Shown in pieces: positions 6,787 to 13,292 of a stretch of 19,031 nt of DNA. Location: assembly GCA_046704445.1 (NCBI GenBank), contig JBJKRW010000012.1:1-19031 (forward strand), written 5' to 3'. A model generated the notes under the pieces. That model had not been told where the DNA came from and did no database searches. It saw nothing but the letters and a program-made list of their open reading frames with translations. The DNA comes from JBJKRW01 sp046704445 (GTDB lineage Bacteria > Patescibacteriota > Microgenomatia > UBA1406 > GWC2-37-13). The position numbers and the translations under genes are program-made. Numbering within the stretch: position 1 is the stretch's first letter; each line of letters begins with the position of its first letter.

Positions 6787-7242
6787 TTAACGTTTAGGCG
6801 ATTGCTTCGCTCTTCTTGATTTTCCGCCCATTCCGACTTTTCTTCGCTCTCTGGCCCGGGAATCTCTTGTGAGTAAAGATTCCTTCCTCAAAACCGGCTT
6901 AAATGACTCTTTGTCTACCTGTAAAAGAGCTCTTGATAAACCGTGAACTACGGCTTCCAGTTGTCCGTTTCGACCGCCTCCGCTCAAGTGAATACTCACC
7001 GCAAATCTTTCCAAATTGTCTGTCAGCTTCAAAGGTTCAAGGATCAATTTCCGTTCATATGCAAGACCGAACGCTTTATCCAATGGAGTATGGTTTACCA
7101 TCAATTCGCCCGCCTTGACTTTTTGGTTCTGTATTTGTGCCGATTTGTCCTTTCCTACAATATACAACCGCACTCTCGCAACCGCAGTTTTTCTCCGGCC
7201 TACCGCTTCGTAATATTTTAGAGTATTGGTTTTCTTTGGCAT
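6787..7242 (-). CDS. rpsI: 30S ribosomal protein S9 (151 aa)
   Basis: S9 sits in the 30S head, and its C-terminal tail reaches the P-site tRNA anticodon loop. The conserved start KYYEAVGRRKTAVARVRLY, the central SGGGRNGQLEAVVHGLSRAL and the basic end SRRAKQSPKR with the terminal Lys-Arg are all visible, so the tRNA-contacting tail is intact. The 151-aa length is somewhat above the usual ~130 because of an insert around KDKSAQIQNQKVKAGELM. It follows rplM by 12 bp, the conserved rplM-rpsI pair. It is the last ribosomal gene of the block, and no terminator hairpin is visible before the glycosyltransferase gene. Confidence 0.97.
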   Translation of the reverse strand: MPKKTNTLKYYEAVGRRKTAVARVRLYIVGKDKSAQIQNQKVKAGELMVNHTPLDKAFGLAYERKLILEPLKLTDNLERFAVSIHLSGGGRNGQLEAVVHGLSRALLQVDKESFKPVLRKESLLTRDSRARERRKVGMGGKSRRAKQSPKR

Positions 7243-7254
7243 TTGGTTATCTAT

Positions 7255-7701
7255 TTAAACTGTTAATTTTTTAGTTTCAATTTTACCTTTCGTCGGATAA
7301 TTATCGTTTGCATAAACAAACAGTCGTTTTAACCGTTTGTCTCTCAGTTTGTTTTTCGGCAGCATACCCGATACTGCATGCATAATGATTTCTTCGGGTT
7401 TTTTCTCAAGCAACTCCTTGAAGGATATTCTTCTCAGTCCTCCCGGATATCCGGAAAACCTCGTATAGATTTTACTCGTCGACTTTCTCCCTGTAAGCAC
7501 AACGTATTTGGCGTTTATTGCAATGACATTGTCTCCAGAATCCAGGTAGGGAACATATCCCGGCTTATGTTTACCCTGAAGAATCAGAGCTATTGCGGGC
7601 GCGATTCGACCCACTATTTTACCTTTCAGATCTATGACATACCATTCATGCGTTATCTGTTTTTCCTGAATCGGTTTTGTTGATGGGGTGATTGACACCA
7701 T
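7255..7701 (-). CDS. rplM: 50S ribosomal protein L13 (148 aa)
   Basis: L13 is an early-assembling 50S protein that binds 23S rRNA. Recognisable blocks are HEWYVIDLKGKIVGRIA (19-35), the GDNVIAINA segment, LTGRKSTSKIYTRFSGYPGG and AVSGMLPKNKLRDKRLKRL. Ten to fifteen extra N-terminal residues precede the usual start, but the ATG at 7701 lies only 2 nt after the rplQ stop, so that extension is probably translated and coupled to rplQ. Length is normal for the family. It is directly followed by rpsI. Confidence 0.97.
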   Translation of the reverse strand: MVSITPSTKPIQEKQITHEWYVIDLKGKIVGRIAPAIALILQGKHKPGYVPYLDSGDNVIAINAKYVVLTGRKSTSKIYTRFSGYPGGLRRISFKELLEKKPEEIIMHAVSGMLPKNKLRDKRLKRLFVYANDNYPTKGKIETKKLTV

Positions 7702-7703
7702 AG

Positions 7704-8165
7704 TTATTGTTTGTTTTTTTTAACTTCCACCGGTGTTTCTTTATCCTTCTTTCCGTCTTCTTTTTCTTTTTTGCCGGATTTTTTTTCCTTTTTCGGATTG
7801 TCGATAACGATCGGATATGCCCATTCCACTTGTGTGATCTCCGCGCCATCCGTATCTCTGAAACCTAACCTTGCGATTTTTACATATCCTCCTGTTTTAT
7901 CTTTTAATGCCGGCCCGATATTTCGGTAAAAAAGATCAAACAGCTCAACATCGCCAAAATATCTCAATAAATAATTATGGTTTGCCTGCGTTTCTTCCTT
8001 CATCTTCTCAACCAGATTTTCGACAACGGGTTTAAGCGTTTTGGCACGCGTTAGAGTCGTCTTCAACCTTCCTCTGGTAAAAAAATTCACCAGTAGCTTT
8101 TTCAGAATCGTCTCTGTTGAATCTTTTCCCAGTTTGAATTTGATTTTTTTTACTCTGTGTCTCAT
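7704..8165 (-). CDS. rplQ: 50S ribosomal protein L17 with lysine-rich C-terminal tail (153 aa)
   Basis: L17 binds near the peptide exit tunnel on the outside of the 50S subunit. It starts with the invariant MRHR and has the helical NFFTRGRLKTTLTRAKTLKP segment and the closing GYVKIARLGFRDTDGAE typical of the family. The usual region just after the start is diverged here (KLGKDSTETILKKLLVN). The core ends near residue 110. Beyond it about 40 residues form a Lys/Glu-rich, low-complexity tail, a common type of L17 extension and probably disordered. It lies 35 bp after rpoA, as in the classical alpha operon. It begins at ATG 8165 with U at -1. Confidence 0.96.
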   Translation of the reverse strand: MRHRVKKIKFKLGKDSTETILKKLLVNFFTRGRLKTTLTRAKTLKPVVENLVEKMKEETQANHNYLLRYFGDVELFDLFYRNIGPALKDKTGGYVKIARLGFRDTDGAEITQVEWAYPIVIDNPKKEKKSGKKEKEDGKKDKETPVEVKKNKQ

Positions 8166-8200
8166 AGTCTTACTCTAAACACCATAACGCATATAGCGGT

Positions 8201-9127
8201 TTATGCTAATTCAATACCCATTTTTTTCAGTTCCTCCTCGATCAGTTCGATGGATTTTTTACCCACACCTTTCATATTGGTAAGTTTATCTTTTCCCACC
8301 TTCACAAGATCCGCGACTGTTTCGATATGCTCCCTGAGAAGCGCGTTTATTACCCGCGACGGCAAATTCAACTCATCGATGATAATTTCGTAGAATTTTT
8401 TGTCAATTGATTCTTTTTGCTGTTCCTCCTGGGTCTTTTCTTCCTTGCTTTTGGGTGTATCTTTCCCCGAAAGAACATAGGCAAAATAATCCGACAGCAA
8501 TCTTGAAGACTGGGTAATTGCATCCAAAGGTTTCATGGATCCGTCCGTCCATACTTCAAGAATTAACCTGTCAAAATTGGTTTTTCGTCCCACGCGTGCT
8601 TCCTCAACTTTGAAATTGACTTTTTTTACAGGCGAAAAAAACGCGTCAACAGGGATAAATCCGTATTCTTTCTTTTCCCTTTCTTCTACTGAAGAATATC
8701 CGTATCCGTGCGTTACGATCGCCTCCATCTCCAGTTTTTCCTTATCGTCGGTCAGTTCACACAAATACACGTCTTCGCTCACGGGCTTAATTTCGCCTTC
8801 CAAATCTTTTGCATACACTTTCCCTGCTCCTTTTTTTTCGAGCTTGATTTTAAAAGGTCCTCCGTCCGCATTCTCGAATTTGACCTGCTTCAAATTCAGC
8901 ACCAGTTCCAATGCCGATTCTTTTATGCCTTTCAACGGCTTAAATAGATGATCCACTCCATCAATTTTTACATCGGTGATGGCCGATCCGGAAAGTGATG
9001 AAAGAAGGGTTCTCCTCAAGGCATGACCCATACTCTGACCAAAACTCAACGGCAACGGTTCAATAATATACTTTCCGTGAGTTGCGTTCTCTTCTACTTT
9101 TTGTGTGGTAAAGTTTGGATTGAACAT
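8201..9127 (-). CDS. rpoA: DNA-directed RNA polymerase subunit alpha (308 aa)
   Basis: RpoA dimerises to nucleate RNA polymerase assembly, and its C-terminal domain contacts UP-element DNA and activators. The N-terminal domain shows GKYIIEPLPLSFGQSMGHAL and RRTLLSSLSGSAITDVKIDG (the dimer and beta-contact region). A Lys/Glu/Gln-rich linker of about 20 residues follows. The alpha-CTD contains LNLPSRVINALLREHIETVA and MKGVGKKSIELIEEEL; the Arg after PS and the GKKS turn correspond to DNA-binding positions of the E. coli domain. An in-frame TTG at 9163 inside rpsD would add 12 residues. ATG 9127, in the context CATATG, is preferred and leaves 16 bp after the rpsD stop. No Shine-Dalgarno is present. 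The length is slightly short but complete. Confidence 0.97.
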   Translation of the reverse strand: MFNPNFTTQKVEENATHGKYIIEPLPLSFGQSMGHALRRTLLSSLSGSAITDVKIDGVDHLFKPLKGIKESALELVLNLKQVKFENADGGPFKIKLEKKGAGKVYAKDLEGEIKPVSEDVYLCELTDDKEKLEMEAIVTHGYGYSSVEEREKKEYGFIPVDAFFSPVKKVNFKVEEARVGRKTNFDRLILEVWTDGSMKPLDAITQSSRLLSDYFAYVLSGKDTPKSKEEKTQEEQQKESIDKKFYEIIIDELNLPSRVINALLREHIETVADLVKVGKDKLTNMKGVGKKSIELIEEELKKMGIELA

Positions 9128-9143
9128 ATGAAAAAAATAATTA

Positions 9144-9764
9144 TTAACGGGAATAGTATTCAATGACTAACCGCAAGTTTACCTGTTTGGCAATTTCGTC
9201 GCTTGAAGGAATCGCATTCAGTTTACCTGAAAGGGCTTTTCTTTCAAGCCAGGCGGGACTCATCAGATCTTTGTTTGCAAGCGATTTCTCCACATACGGA
9301 ATTTTGGCGGATGCTTCCCTTCTGAAACTCAGCACGTCCCCCACCTCAACCTGATACGAAGGAATCATTACTTTTTTTTGATTTACTGCAATATGACCGT
9401 GAGATACCAACTGCCTTGCAGATGCACGGGTCGGACTGAAACCCAGTCTGTACACGACATTATCGAGTCTTTTTTCCAAAAACTGGGAAAGATAAAGTGC
9501 GGTATTTCCCTTTTTTTCCTTAGAAATAGTAAAGTACTTTTTAAGCTGTGTTTCTGTGATGCCGAATATGAATCGCAGTTTCTGCTTTTCCTGCAATTGC
9601 ACACCCCGCTCGGATGTTTTTCTTCTTTTTGCGGTTCCGTGCTGTCCCGGAAGCACATTAATTTTTTTCAACAGCCTTGCATGGGATTTGGAACCCGGTG
9701 TTTTCAGTCCGAGATCTACGTTTTCCTTTCTTGCAAGCCTGTTTCTTGGTCCTGTATAACGCAT
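9144..9764 (-). CDS. rpsD: 30S ribosomal protein S4 (206 aa)
   Basis: S4 is a primary 16S rRNA-binding protein that nucleates 30S assembly and in many bacteria represses its own operon. The N-terminal MRYTGPRNRLARKE lacks the zinc cysteine cluster (C- form). The S4 RNA-binding domain is clear at about residues 95-140 (RLDNVVYRLGFSPTRASARQ, then LVSHGHIAVNQKKV). The end NLRLVIEYYSR is typical. It is preceded by an 84-bp gap, the largest within the alpha block, which contains a 13-bp perfect inverted repeat. This is the position where an S4-responsive or transcriptional control element would be plausible. Confidence 0.97.
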   Translation of the reverse strand: MRYTGPRNRLARKENVDLGLKTPGSKSHARLLKKINVLPGQHGTAKRRKTSERGVQLQEKQKLRFIFGITETQLKKYFTISKEKKGNTALYLSQFLEKRLDNVVYRLGFSPTRASARQLVSHGHIAVNQKKVMIPSYQVEVGDVLSFRREASAKIPYVEKSLANKDLMSPAWLERKALSGKLNAIPSSDEIAKQVNLRLVIEYYSR

Positions 9765-9785
9765 ATTTCAGTTGATCACATTCAT

Positions 9786-9828
9786 AAAGTTTATAAAATA
9801 TCCAGGTTGATCCTTTTTTATAAACTTT
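9786..9828. repeat. 13-bp perfect inverted repeat in the rpsK-rpsD gap
   Basis: AAAGTTTATAAAA (9786-9798) and TTTTATAAACTTT (9816-9828) are exact reverse complements around a 17-nt spacer. In the minus-strand transcript they would form a 13-bp, almost pure A-U hairpin about 22 nt before the rpsD start. No U-run follows, so it is not a standard terminator. It could be a protein-binding palindrome, an RNA element, or an AT-rich spacer. The inner 10-mer TTTATAAACT also occurs in the rpmJ-rpsM gap. Confidence 0.85.
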
Positions 9829-9848
9829 CAAGTTTCATAAATTAATAA

Positions 9849-10223
9849 TTACACTCTACGAATCTTCGGCGGCCTTACTCCGTTATGCGGAACCGGAGTA
9901 ACGTCGACAATTTTACTTACTTCTATCATTGAGCCTTTTATTGCCCGAAGGGCAGCTTCCCTCCCCGGACCTATTCCTTTTACATACACGTCCGCAAATC
10001 GAAGTCCGTGACGATCTACGACTTTCTTCAATGTTGATTCCATGGTAACCGTTGCCGCATAAGGAGTGGGCTTTCTCGTACCGGAAAAGCCGTACATACC
10101 GCATGATCCCACGGATAACGTCGCCCCTTTGTTGTCGGTAACCGTAACAATTGTATTGTTAAAGGTGGCTACAATATAAATTTTTCCGTATTCTACCGTT
10201 CGTTGATTTGTTTTTTTCACCAT
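9849..10223 (-). CDS. rpsK: 30S ribosomal protein S11 (124 aa)
   Basis: S11 forms part of the platform of the 30S subunit near the mRNA exit. The family blocks are all visible: GKIYIVATFNNTIVTVTDNK, the glycine-rich CGMYGFSGTRKPTPYAA, VKGIGPGREAALRA and the C-terminal VTPVPHNGVRPPKIRRV. Length is normal. It follows rpsM by 18 bp and starts at ATG 10223 with U at -1. The order rpsM-rpsK-rpsD-rpoA-rplQ is the conserved alpha-operon order. Confidence 0.97.
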   Translation of the reverse strand: MVKKTNQRTVEYGKIYIVATFNNTIVTVTDNKGATLSVGSCGMYGFSGTRKPTPYAATVTMESTLKKVVDRHGLRFADVYVKGIGPGREAALRAIKGSMIEVSKIVDVTPVPHNGVRPPKIRRV

Positions 10224-10241
10224 AGTCTAATAAAAATCTAA

Positions 10242-10670
10242 TTATTTTTTTGCCGCCGCAACTTCTGATTGTGTTTTTTGCTGTTCCAGCTTTGCCCACA
10301 CTTCTTTCCGAAGCGCTCCTACCGTCTTTCTTTTCCCTCTCTTTGTGCGTGCGTTGGATCTTGTACGTTGACCGCGTACGGGTAGGCCTCTTACATGCCT
10401 GTGTCCCCTGTAACTTCCTATTTCGCGGAGACGTTTAATGTTATTGGACAAAATCTCCTTTAAGTCTCCTTCAACCTTATACTCCTTATCAAGAACCGCG
10501 TTGATTTTTTTCCACTCTTCTTCGTTTAAGTCTTTTACGCGTTTTGATTCCTGTATGCCGACCGTTTTAAGGATTTTTCTGGATGCCGGCCATCCGATAC
10601 CGTATAAAAGCGTCAGCGAATAAATAAGTCTTTTATCATCCGGCAATGTAATTCCCAGTAATCTCGCCAT
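10242..10670 (-). CDS. rpsM: 30S ribosomal protein S13 (142 aa)
   Basis: S13 lies in the 30S head, contacts S19 and forms bridges to the 50S. Seen here are the start MARLLGITLPDDKRLIYSLT, the helix-hairpin-helix LLYGIGWPASRKIL, and the basic C-terminus RGHRHVRGLPVRGQRTRSNA followed by RTKRGKRKTVG. A Lys/Gln/Ala-rich tail of about 20 residues extends beyond the usual end and explains the 142-aa length against the usual ~120. The ATG at 10670 is preceded by an AT-rich gap with three 9-bp tandem repeats. Confidence 0.97.
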   Translation of the reverse strand: MARLLGITLPDDKRLIYSLTLLYGIGWPASRKILKTVGIQESKRVKDLNEEEWKKINAVLDKEYKVEGDLKEILSNNIKRLREIGSYRGHRHVRGLPVRGQRTRSNARTKRGKRKTVGALRKEVWAKLEQQKTQSEVAAAKK

Positions 10671-10689
10671 ATTTTTCTTTTAAATCTAA

Positions 10690-10720
10690 AACTTTAGAAA
10701 CTTTATTAACTTTATAAACT
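10690..10720. repeat. Three 9-bp tandem repeats in the rpmJ-rpsM gap
   Basis: AACTTTAGA, AACTTTATT and AACTTTATA follow one another without interruption (10690-10716), with a partial fourth unit AACT (10717-10720). The unit is AACTTTA plus two variable bases. The last junction creates TTTATAAACT (10711-10720), identical to the core of the inverted repeat in the rpsK-rpsD gap. The array fills most of the 54-bp gap just upstream of rpsM. Confidence 0.85.
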
Positions 10721-10724
10721 CAAA

Positions 10725-10838
10725 TCACCCCTGCCTTTGCTTGTGTTTCGGATTGCTGCAAATAATATAGAGCTTCCCCCTCCGTTTCACAAGCTTGCAT
10801 TTGGCACAAATTTTTTTTATCGACGATTGAACATGCAT
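10725..10838 (-). CDS. rpmJ: 50S ribosomal protein L36 (37 aa)
   Basis: L36 is the smallest 50S protein; it binds 23S rRNA domains II and V through a zinc ribbon. The 37-residue product reads MHVQSSIKKICAKCK at the start and PKHKQRQG at the end, the classic ending of the family. The zinc ligands C11, C14, C27 and H32 are all present, so this is the zinc-binding (C+) form. It starts at ATG 10838, 9 nt after the infA stop, and ends with TGA. A second ATG four bases on is out of frame. Its place between infA and rpsM is the conserved one. Confidence 0.95.
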   Translation of the reverse strand: MHVQSSIKKICAKCKLVKRRGKLYIICSNPKHKQRQG

Positions 10839-10847
10839 TGATGTGTA

Positions 10848-11078
10848 TTAGAATCTGTATACAATCCTTCCCTTGTTAAGATCGTACGGCGTAATTTCCA
10901 GCCTCACACGATCTCCGGGTAAAATCTTAATGTAATTCTTTCTCATCTTTCCGGACAGATAGCACAAAATCACTTTTTCTGTCTGTGACAGTTTTACCCT
11001 GAATAACGTATTGGGCAGATTTTCAATAACCTCACCCTCGACCGAAACAATATTGTCTTTCATAATCCCGTCATTCAT
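10848..11078 (-). CDS. infA: Translation initiation factor IF-1 (76 aa)
   Basis: IF-1 is a single OB-fold protein that binds the 30S A site and assists IF-2 and IF-3. The sequence shows VEGEVIENLPNTLFRVKL, the GKMRKNYIKILPGDRVRLE core with the RNA-binding basic strand, and the end TPYDLNKGRIVYRF, all as in the family. The start at ATG 11078 is supported by AAGGAG 5 nt upstream, the only strong Shine-Dalgarno sequence I find at a supported start in the window. An internal ATG at 11063 lacks one. It has its own extended -10 promoter in the map-infA gap, so it likely heads the infA-to-rpsI transcription unit. Confidence 0.97.
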   Translation of the reverse strand: MNDGIMKDNIVSVEGEVIENLPNTLFRVKLSQTEKVILCYLSGKMRKNYIKILPGDRVRLEITPYDLNKGRIVYRF

Positions 11079-11082
11079 CTTC

Positions 11083-11088
11083 GCTCCT
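11083..11088 (-). promoter_or_regulatory. Shine-Dalgarno site of infA
   Basis: Minus-strand AGGAGC, within AAGGAG, lies about 5 nt upstream of ATG 11078. It stands out because most other genes here have no comparable site. Confidence 0.6.
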
Positions 11089-11113
11089 TCATGGTGAAAG
11101 ATACGAAGCTAAT

Positions 11114-11122
11114 ATTATATCA
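11114..11122 (-). promoter_or_regulatory. Consensus extended -10 promoter upstream of infA
   Basis: TGATATAAT on the minus strand is a perfect TGnTATAAT, preceded by a T-run and lying in the 55-bp gap after map. It predicts a leader of about 28 nt with the AAGGAG site. This would separate the infA-rpmJ-rpsM-rpsK-rpsD-rpoA-rplQ-rplM-rpsI block from the spc-like operon, at least in part. Confidence 0.5.
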
Positions 11123-11133
11123 AAAAAAATCGG

Positions 11134-11886
11134 CTATGTTAAGCGCAATGTTTCATTAGACTTTATAGCGACAGTATGCTCAAAACATGCGGAAAGACTC
11201 CTGTCCGCCGAGCGGATCGACCAGCCTTCTTTTCCTTCGTAAGCCAGATCTTCCGTTCCTTCCGAATAAATTACTTCAATTGCAACAACCAAACCGGGCT
11301 GTATTACCGGAGTCTTTTCGACCGGCCTGTCCAGATACCCTAGAACAAAAGGATCCTCATGAAGCTCCTTTCCTATTCCATGCCCTGTCAGTTGCCTCAT
11401 GATGTGGTATCCGTGCGCATAGATCTCCTTTTCTATCGACTCTGAAATATTGCCGAGCCTCTTTCCAGCACGGGCCTGGTCAATAGCTTTATAGAGAGCT
11501 TGTTCTCCTGTATCCAAAAAACGTTTCACCTTGTCGTCCGGTTTGCCGTTAACCGTAAATGTTGTGGCAAAATCCGTATGGTACCCTTTGTAAAGCATTC
11601 CTATGTCTACGGTCAGCACATCGTTCTCCTTGAGAACGCGCGATGAAGGTGGCGTGTGAACCACCTGTTCGTTTATCGGCAAACACGTTGTCCAGTAATA
11701 TCCTTTAACGGTTTTGAAAGACGGCTTTCCTCCCGCTTTGACTATAAGATCTTCTGCCTTCTCGTCAACCTGTTTTGTCGTCATGCCGGGCTTAATAAGG
11801 GGAAGCAGTGTCTGGACTACGGAACGCAGCCGCTTTCCGCTCTCTTCCATTATTGAAATCTCTTGTTCGGTTTTCAAATGAACCAT
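11134..11886 (-). CDS. map: Type I methionine aminopeptidase (250 aa)
   Basis: Map removes the initiator methionine from nascent proteins in the cytoplasm, using a dinuclear metal centre. All five metal ligands can be assigned: D94 (in VDIG), D105 (in TDFA), H169 (in GHGIG), E204 (in AIEV) and E236 (in FEHT). The substrate-binding histidine of the family is retained at H77, although the usual CHG context reads VHT. The length of 250 aa is that of the short E. coli-like form with no N-terminal zinc extension. The ATG overlaps the stop of the kinase gene (TAATG), so the two are probably translationally coupled. The neighbourhood secY-adk-map-infA is conserved in many bacteria. Confidence 0.96.
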   Translation of the reverse strand: MVHLKTEQEISIMEESGKRLRSVVQTLLPLIKPGMTTKQVDEKAEDLIVKAGGKPSFKTVKGYYWTTCLPINEQVVHTPPSSRVLKENDVLTVDIGMLYKGYHTDFATTFTVNGKPDDKVKRFLDTGEQALYKAIDQARAGKRLGNISESIEKEIYAHGYHIMRQLTGHGIGKELHEDPFVLGYLDRPVEKTPVIQPGLVVAIEVIYSEGTEDLAYEGKEGWSIRSADRSLSACFEHTVAIKSNETLRLT

Positions 11887-13013
11887 TATGAAAAATAGAT
11901 TGCACGATATACCAATTCGAGTTTGTCGTGAAAATCTTTCAACGAATAATTGTTTTTTATCAAATAATCTGAAAATGAAAGCGTGGGACCCATATTTGTT
12001 CCCAATAATTCGTTTATGTCCCTGTTTTCGCCGAATAGATGAGATCTGTATGCCCGTTTGGAAAGCCTGGCATACCTTACCGATTTATCTGCATACAGAC
12101 CTACGATTGCTATGCGTATTTTCGGAAATTTTTGTTTGAGGTACATATACTCCTCCCACGACCTCATCCCGTCAATCACTATGATCTTATGCATCTTCAG
12201 CGCTTCTTTAATGTTTTTCTCGTTCAAAACCGCCAATGCCTGAATTCCGTACCTGCGCCTGAGATCTTCCCTTATTTTCTTATGAACTTCTTCCGTATGA
12301 GCCAGCTTATTCTCATCCACGTAATCGTTTATTACTTTTCCGAAATGAATGACGGGAAGTCTTTTGTGCCTGAAAAACTTCGAGGCTTCGGTCTTTCCCG
12401 ATCCGGGAAGACCGACCAGGGCAATTATTATTTGACCCTTGTTCTTCCACTCAATGATCTGGTTTTTGATAAGCTGTCTTCCGATATTTTTAAGGATCTC
12501 CTGATTCACTTCTTCTATGCTTTTTGTTCCGTCAATCAGGGCCAGCTTATTTTCATCCTGATAATAGGCAATAACCGGTTCGGTAAACTTATGAAAACTG
12601 TCTATCCTCTTTTTCAGGGCCGGGAGAGTCTGATCTGCCCGCGCATCGTTGTGTTGATATGTCAGCCTCCATAATGCATCCTTATCGGGAACGTTCAGAT
12701 AAATAACCTTGTCGACGTGGTTTTTGAATTTTTTTGCCTGATACACCGTTCTGGGAAAACCGTCAAGAATATACCCTTTTTTATATTCGGGTCTAGAAAG
12801 ATAACCGTTTACAATTTCTATGGTTTTATCGTCCGGAACAAGCACGCCCGAATAAATGGTTTCCTTAATATACCTGCCCAGATTGGTTTTTTCTTTCGCA
12901 AGTTCCCGAAAAATATGGCCCGTGGAAAGATAGGGAATCTTCAACTGCTTTGACAACAGATTTCCTTGTGTGGACTTACCCGATCCCTGAATCCCGATTA
13001 AAACGAGTTTCAT
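11886..13013 (-). CDS. adk: Adenylate kinase fused to a second P-loop (UPF0200-like) kinase domain (375 aa)
   Basis: The N-terminal ~180 residues are an adenylate kinase (ATP + AMP to 2 ADP) of the short type without a zinc LID. It has the P-loop GIQGSGKST (7-15), STGHIFRE (30-37), GVLVPDD (56-62), DGFPRT (84-89) and ARADQT (124-129), ending with EPVIAYY. The AMP-site Asp of the usual STGD motif is His here. The C-terminal ~180 residues form a second nucleotide-binding domain with P-loop GLPGSGKT (201-208), HFGKVI (223-228), RRRYGIQALAV (252-262), VIDGMRSWEEY (279-289) and SDYLIKNNYS (348-357). From memory this order resembles the UPF0200/dephospho-CoA-kinase-like NMP kinases known mainly from archaea. 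The gene occupies the conserved adk position between secY/rpmG and map. The second domain's substrate is unknown. Confidence 0.85.
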   Translation of the reverse strand: MKLVLIGIQGSGKSTQGNLLSKQLKIPYLSTGHIFRELAKEKTNLGRYIKETIYSGVLVPDDKTIEIVNGYLSRPEYKKGYILDGFPRTVYQAKKFKNHVDKVIYLNVPDKDALWRLTYQHNDARADQTLPALKKRIDSFHKFTEPVIAYYQDENKLALIDGTKSIEEVNQEILKNIGRQLIKNQIIEWKNKGQIIIALVGLPGSGKTEASKFFRHKRLPVIHFGKVINDYVDENKLAHTEEVHKKIREDLRRRYGIQALAVLNEKNIKEALKMHKIIVIDGMRSWEEYMYLKQKFPKIRIAIVGLYADKSVRYARLSKRAYRSHLFGENRDINELLGTNMGPTLSFSDYLIKNNYSLKDFHDKLELVYRAIYFS

Positions 13014-13083
13014 AGTTTCCAGTATAAAGCTCTTTTTCGGCCTTATGCGTGTTACGAATTTTTAAATTTCCGAGCTTACAATC

Positions 13084-13257
13084 TTAATCCAGTTTCTTCT
13101 TTTCTTTATGTACCGTACGCTTTTTGCACTGATTGCAATATTTTTTCAGCTTCAGCGATCCTGTAGTATTCACCTTGTTTTTTTCGGTGACATAATTCTG
13201 CTTGCTGCATACTTCGCACACCAGACCGACCAAAACTCTTGACCCTTTTTTTGCCAT
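13084..13257 (-). CDS. rpmG: 50S ribosomal protein L33 (57 aa)
   Basis: L33 is a small zinc-ribbon protein of the 50S E-site region. The product reads MAKKGSRVLVGLVCEVC at the start, with zinc ligands C14, C17, C41 and C44 in two CxxC pairs, and the family-like KLKKYCNQCKKRTVHKEKK end. It starts at ATG 13257, 35 nt after the secY stop, and ends with TAA 70 bp before the kinase gene. L33 is more often found next to secE/nusG or rpmB than after secY, so this location is noteworthy. The sequence looks fully functional and keeps all four cysteines. Confidence 0.93.
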   Translation of the reverse strand: MAKKGSRVLVGLVCEVCSKQNYVTEKNKVNTTGSLKLKKYCNQCKKRTVHKEKKKLD

Positions 13258-13292
13258 AACAGTTTAATCAATTTCTAATGCACACAACCGGA

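Noticed and set aside
7646..7849. Minus-strand frame of 67 codons, rich in Arg and Lys, across the rplQ-rplM junction
   Set aside because: It is an out-of-frame shadow of the lysine-rich L17 tail and the L13 start.
9128..9163. Longer rpoA starting at TTG 9163
   Set aside because: It would overlap rpsD and add 12 residues absent from the family; ATG 9127 fits the usual start.
12039..12674. Plus-strand frame of 211 codons opposite the kinase fusion
   Set aside because: It is antisense to a clear two-domain kinase and shows no recognisable domain.
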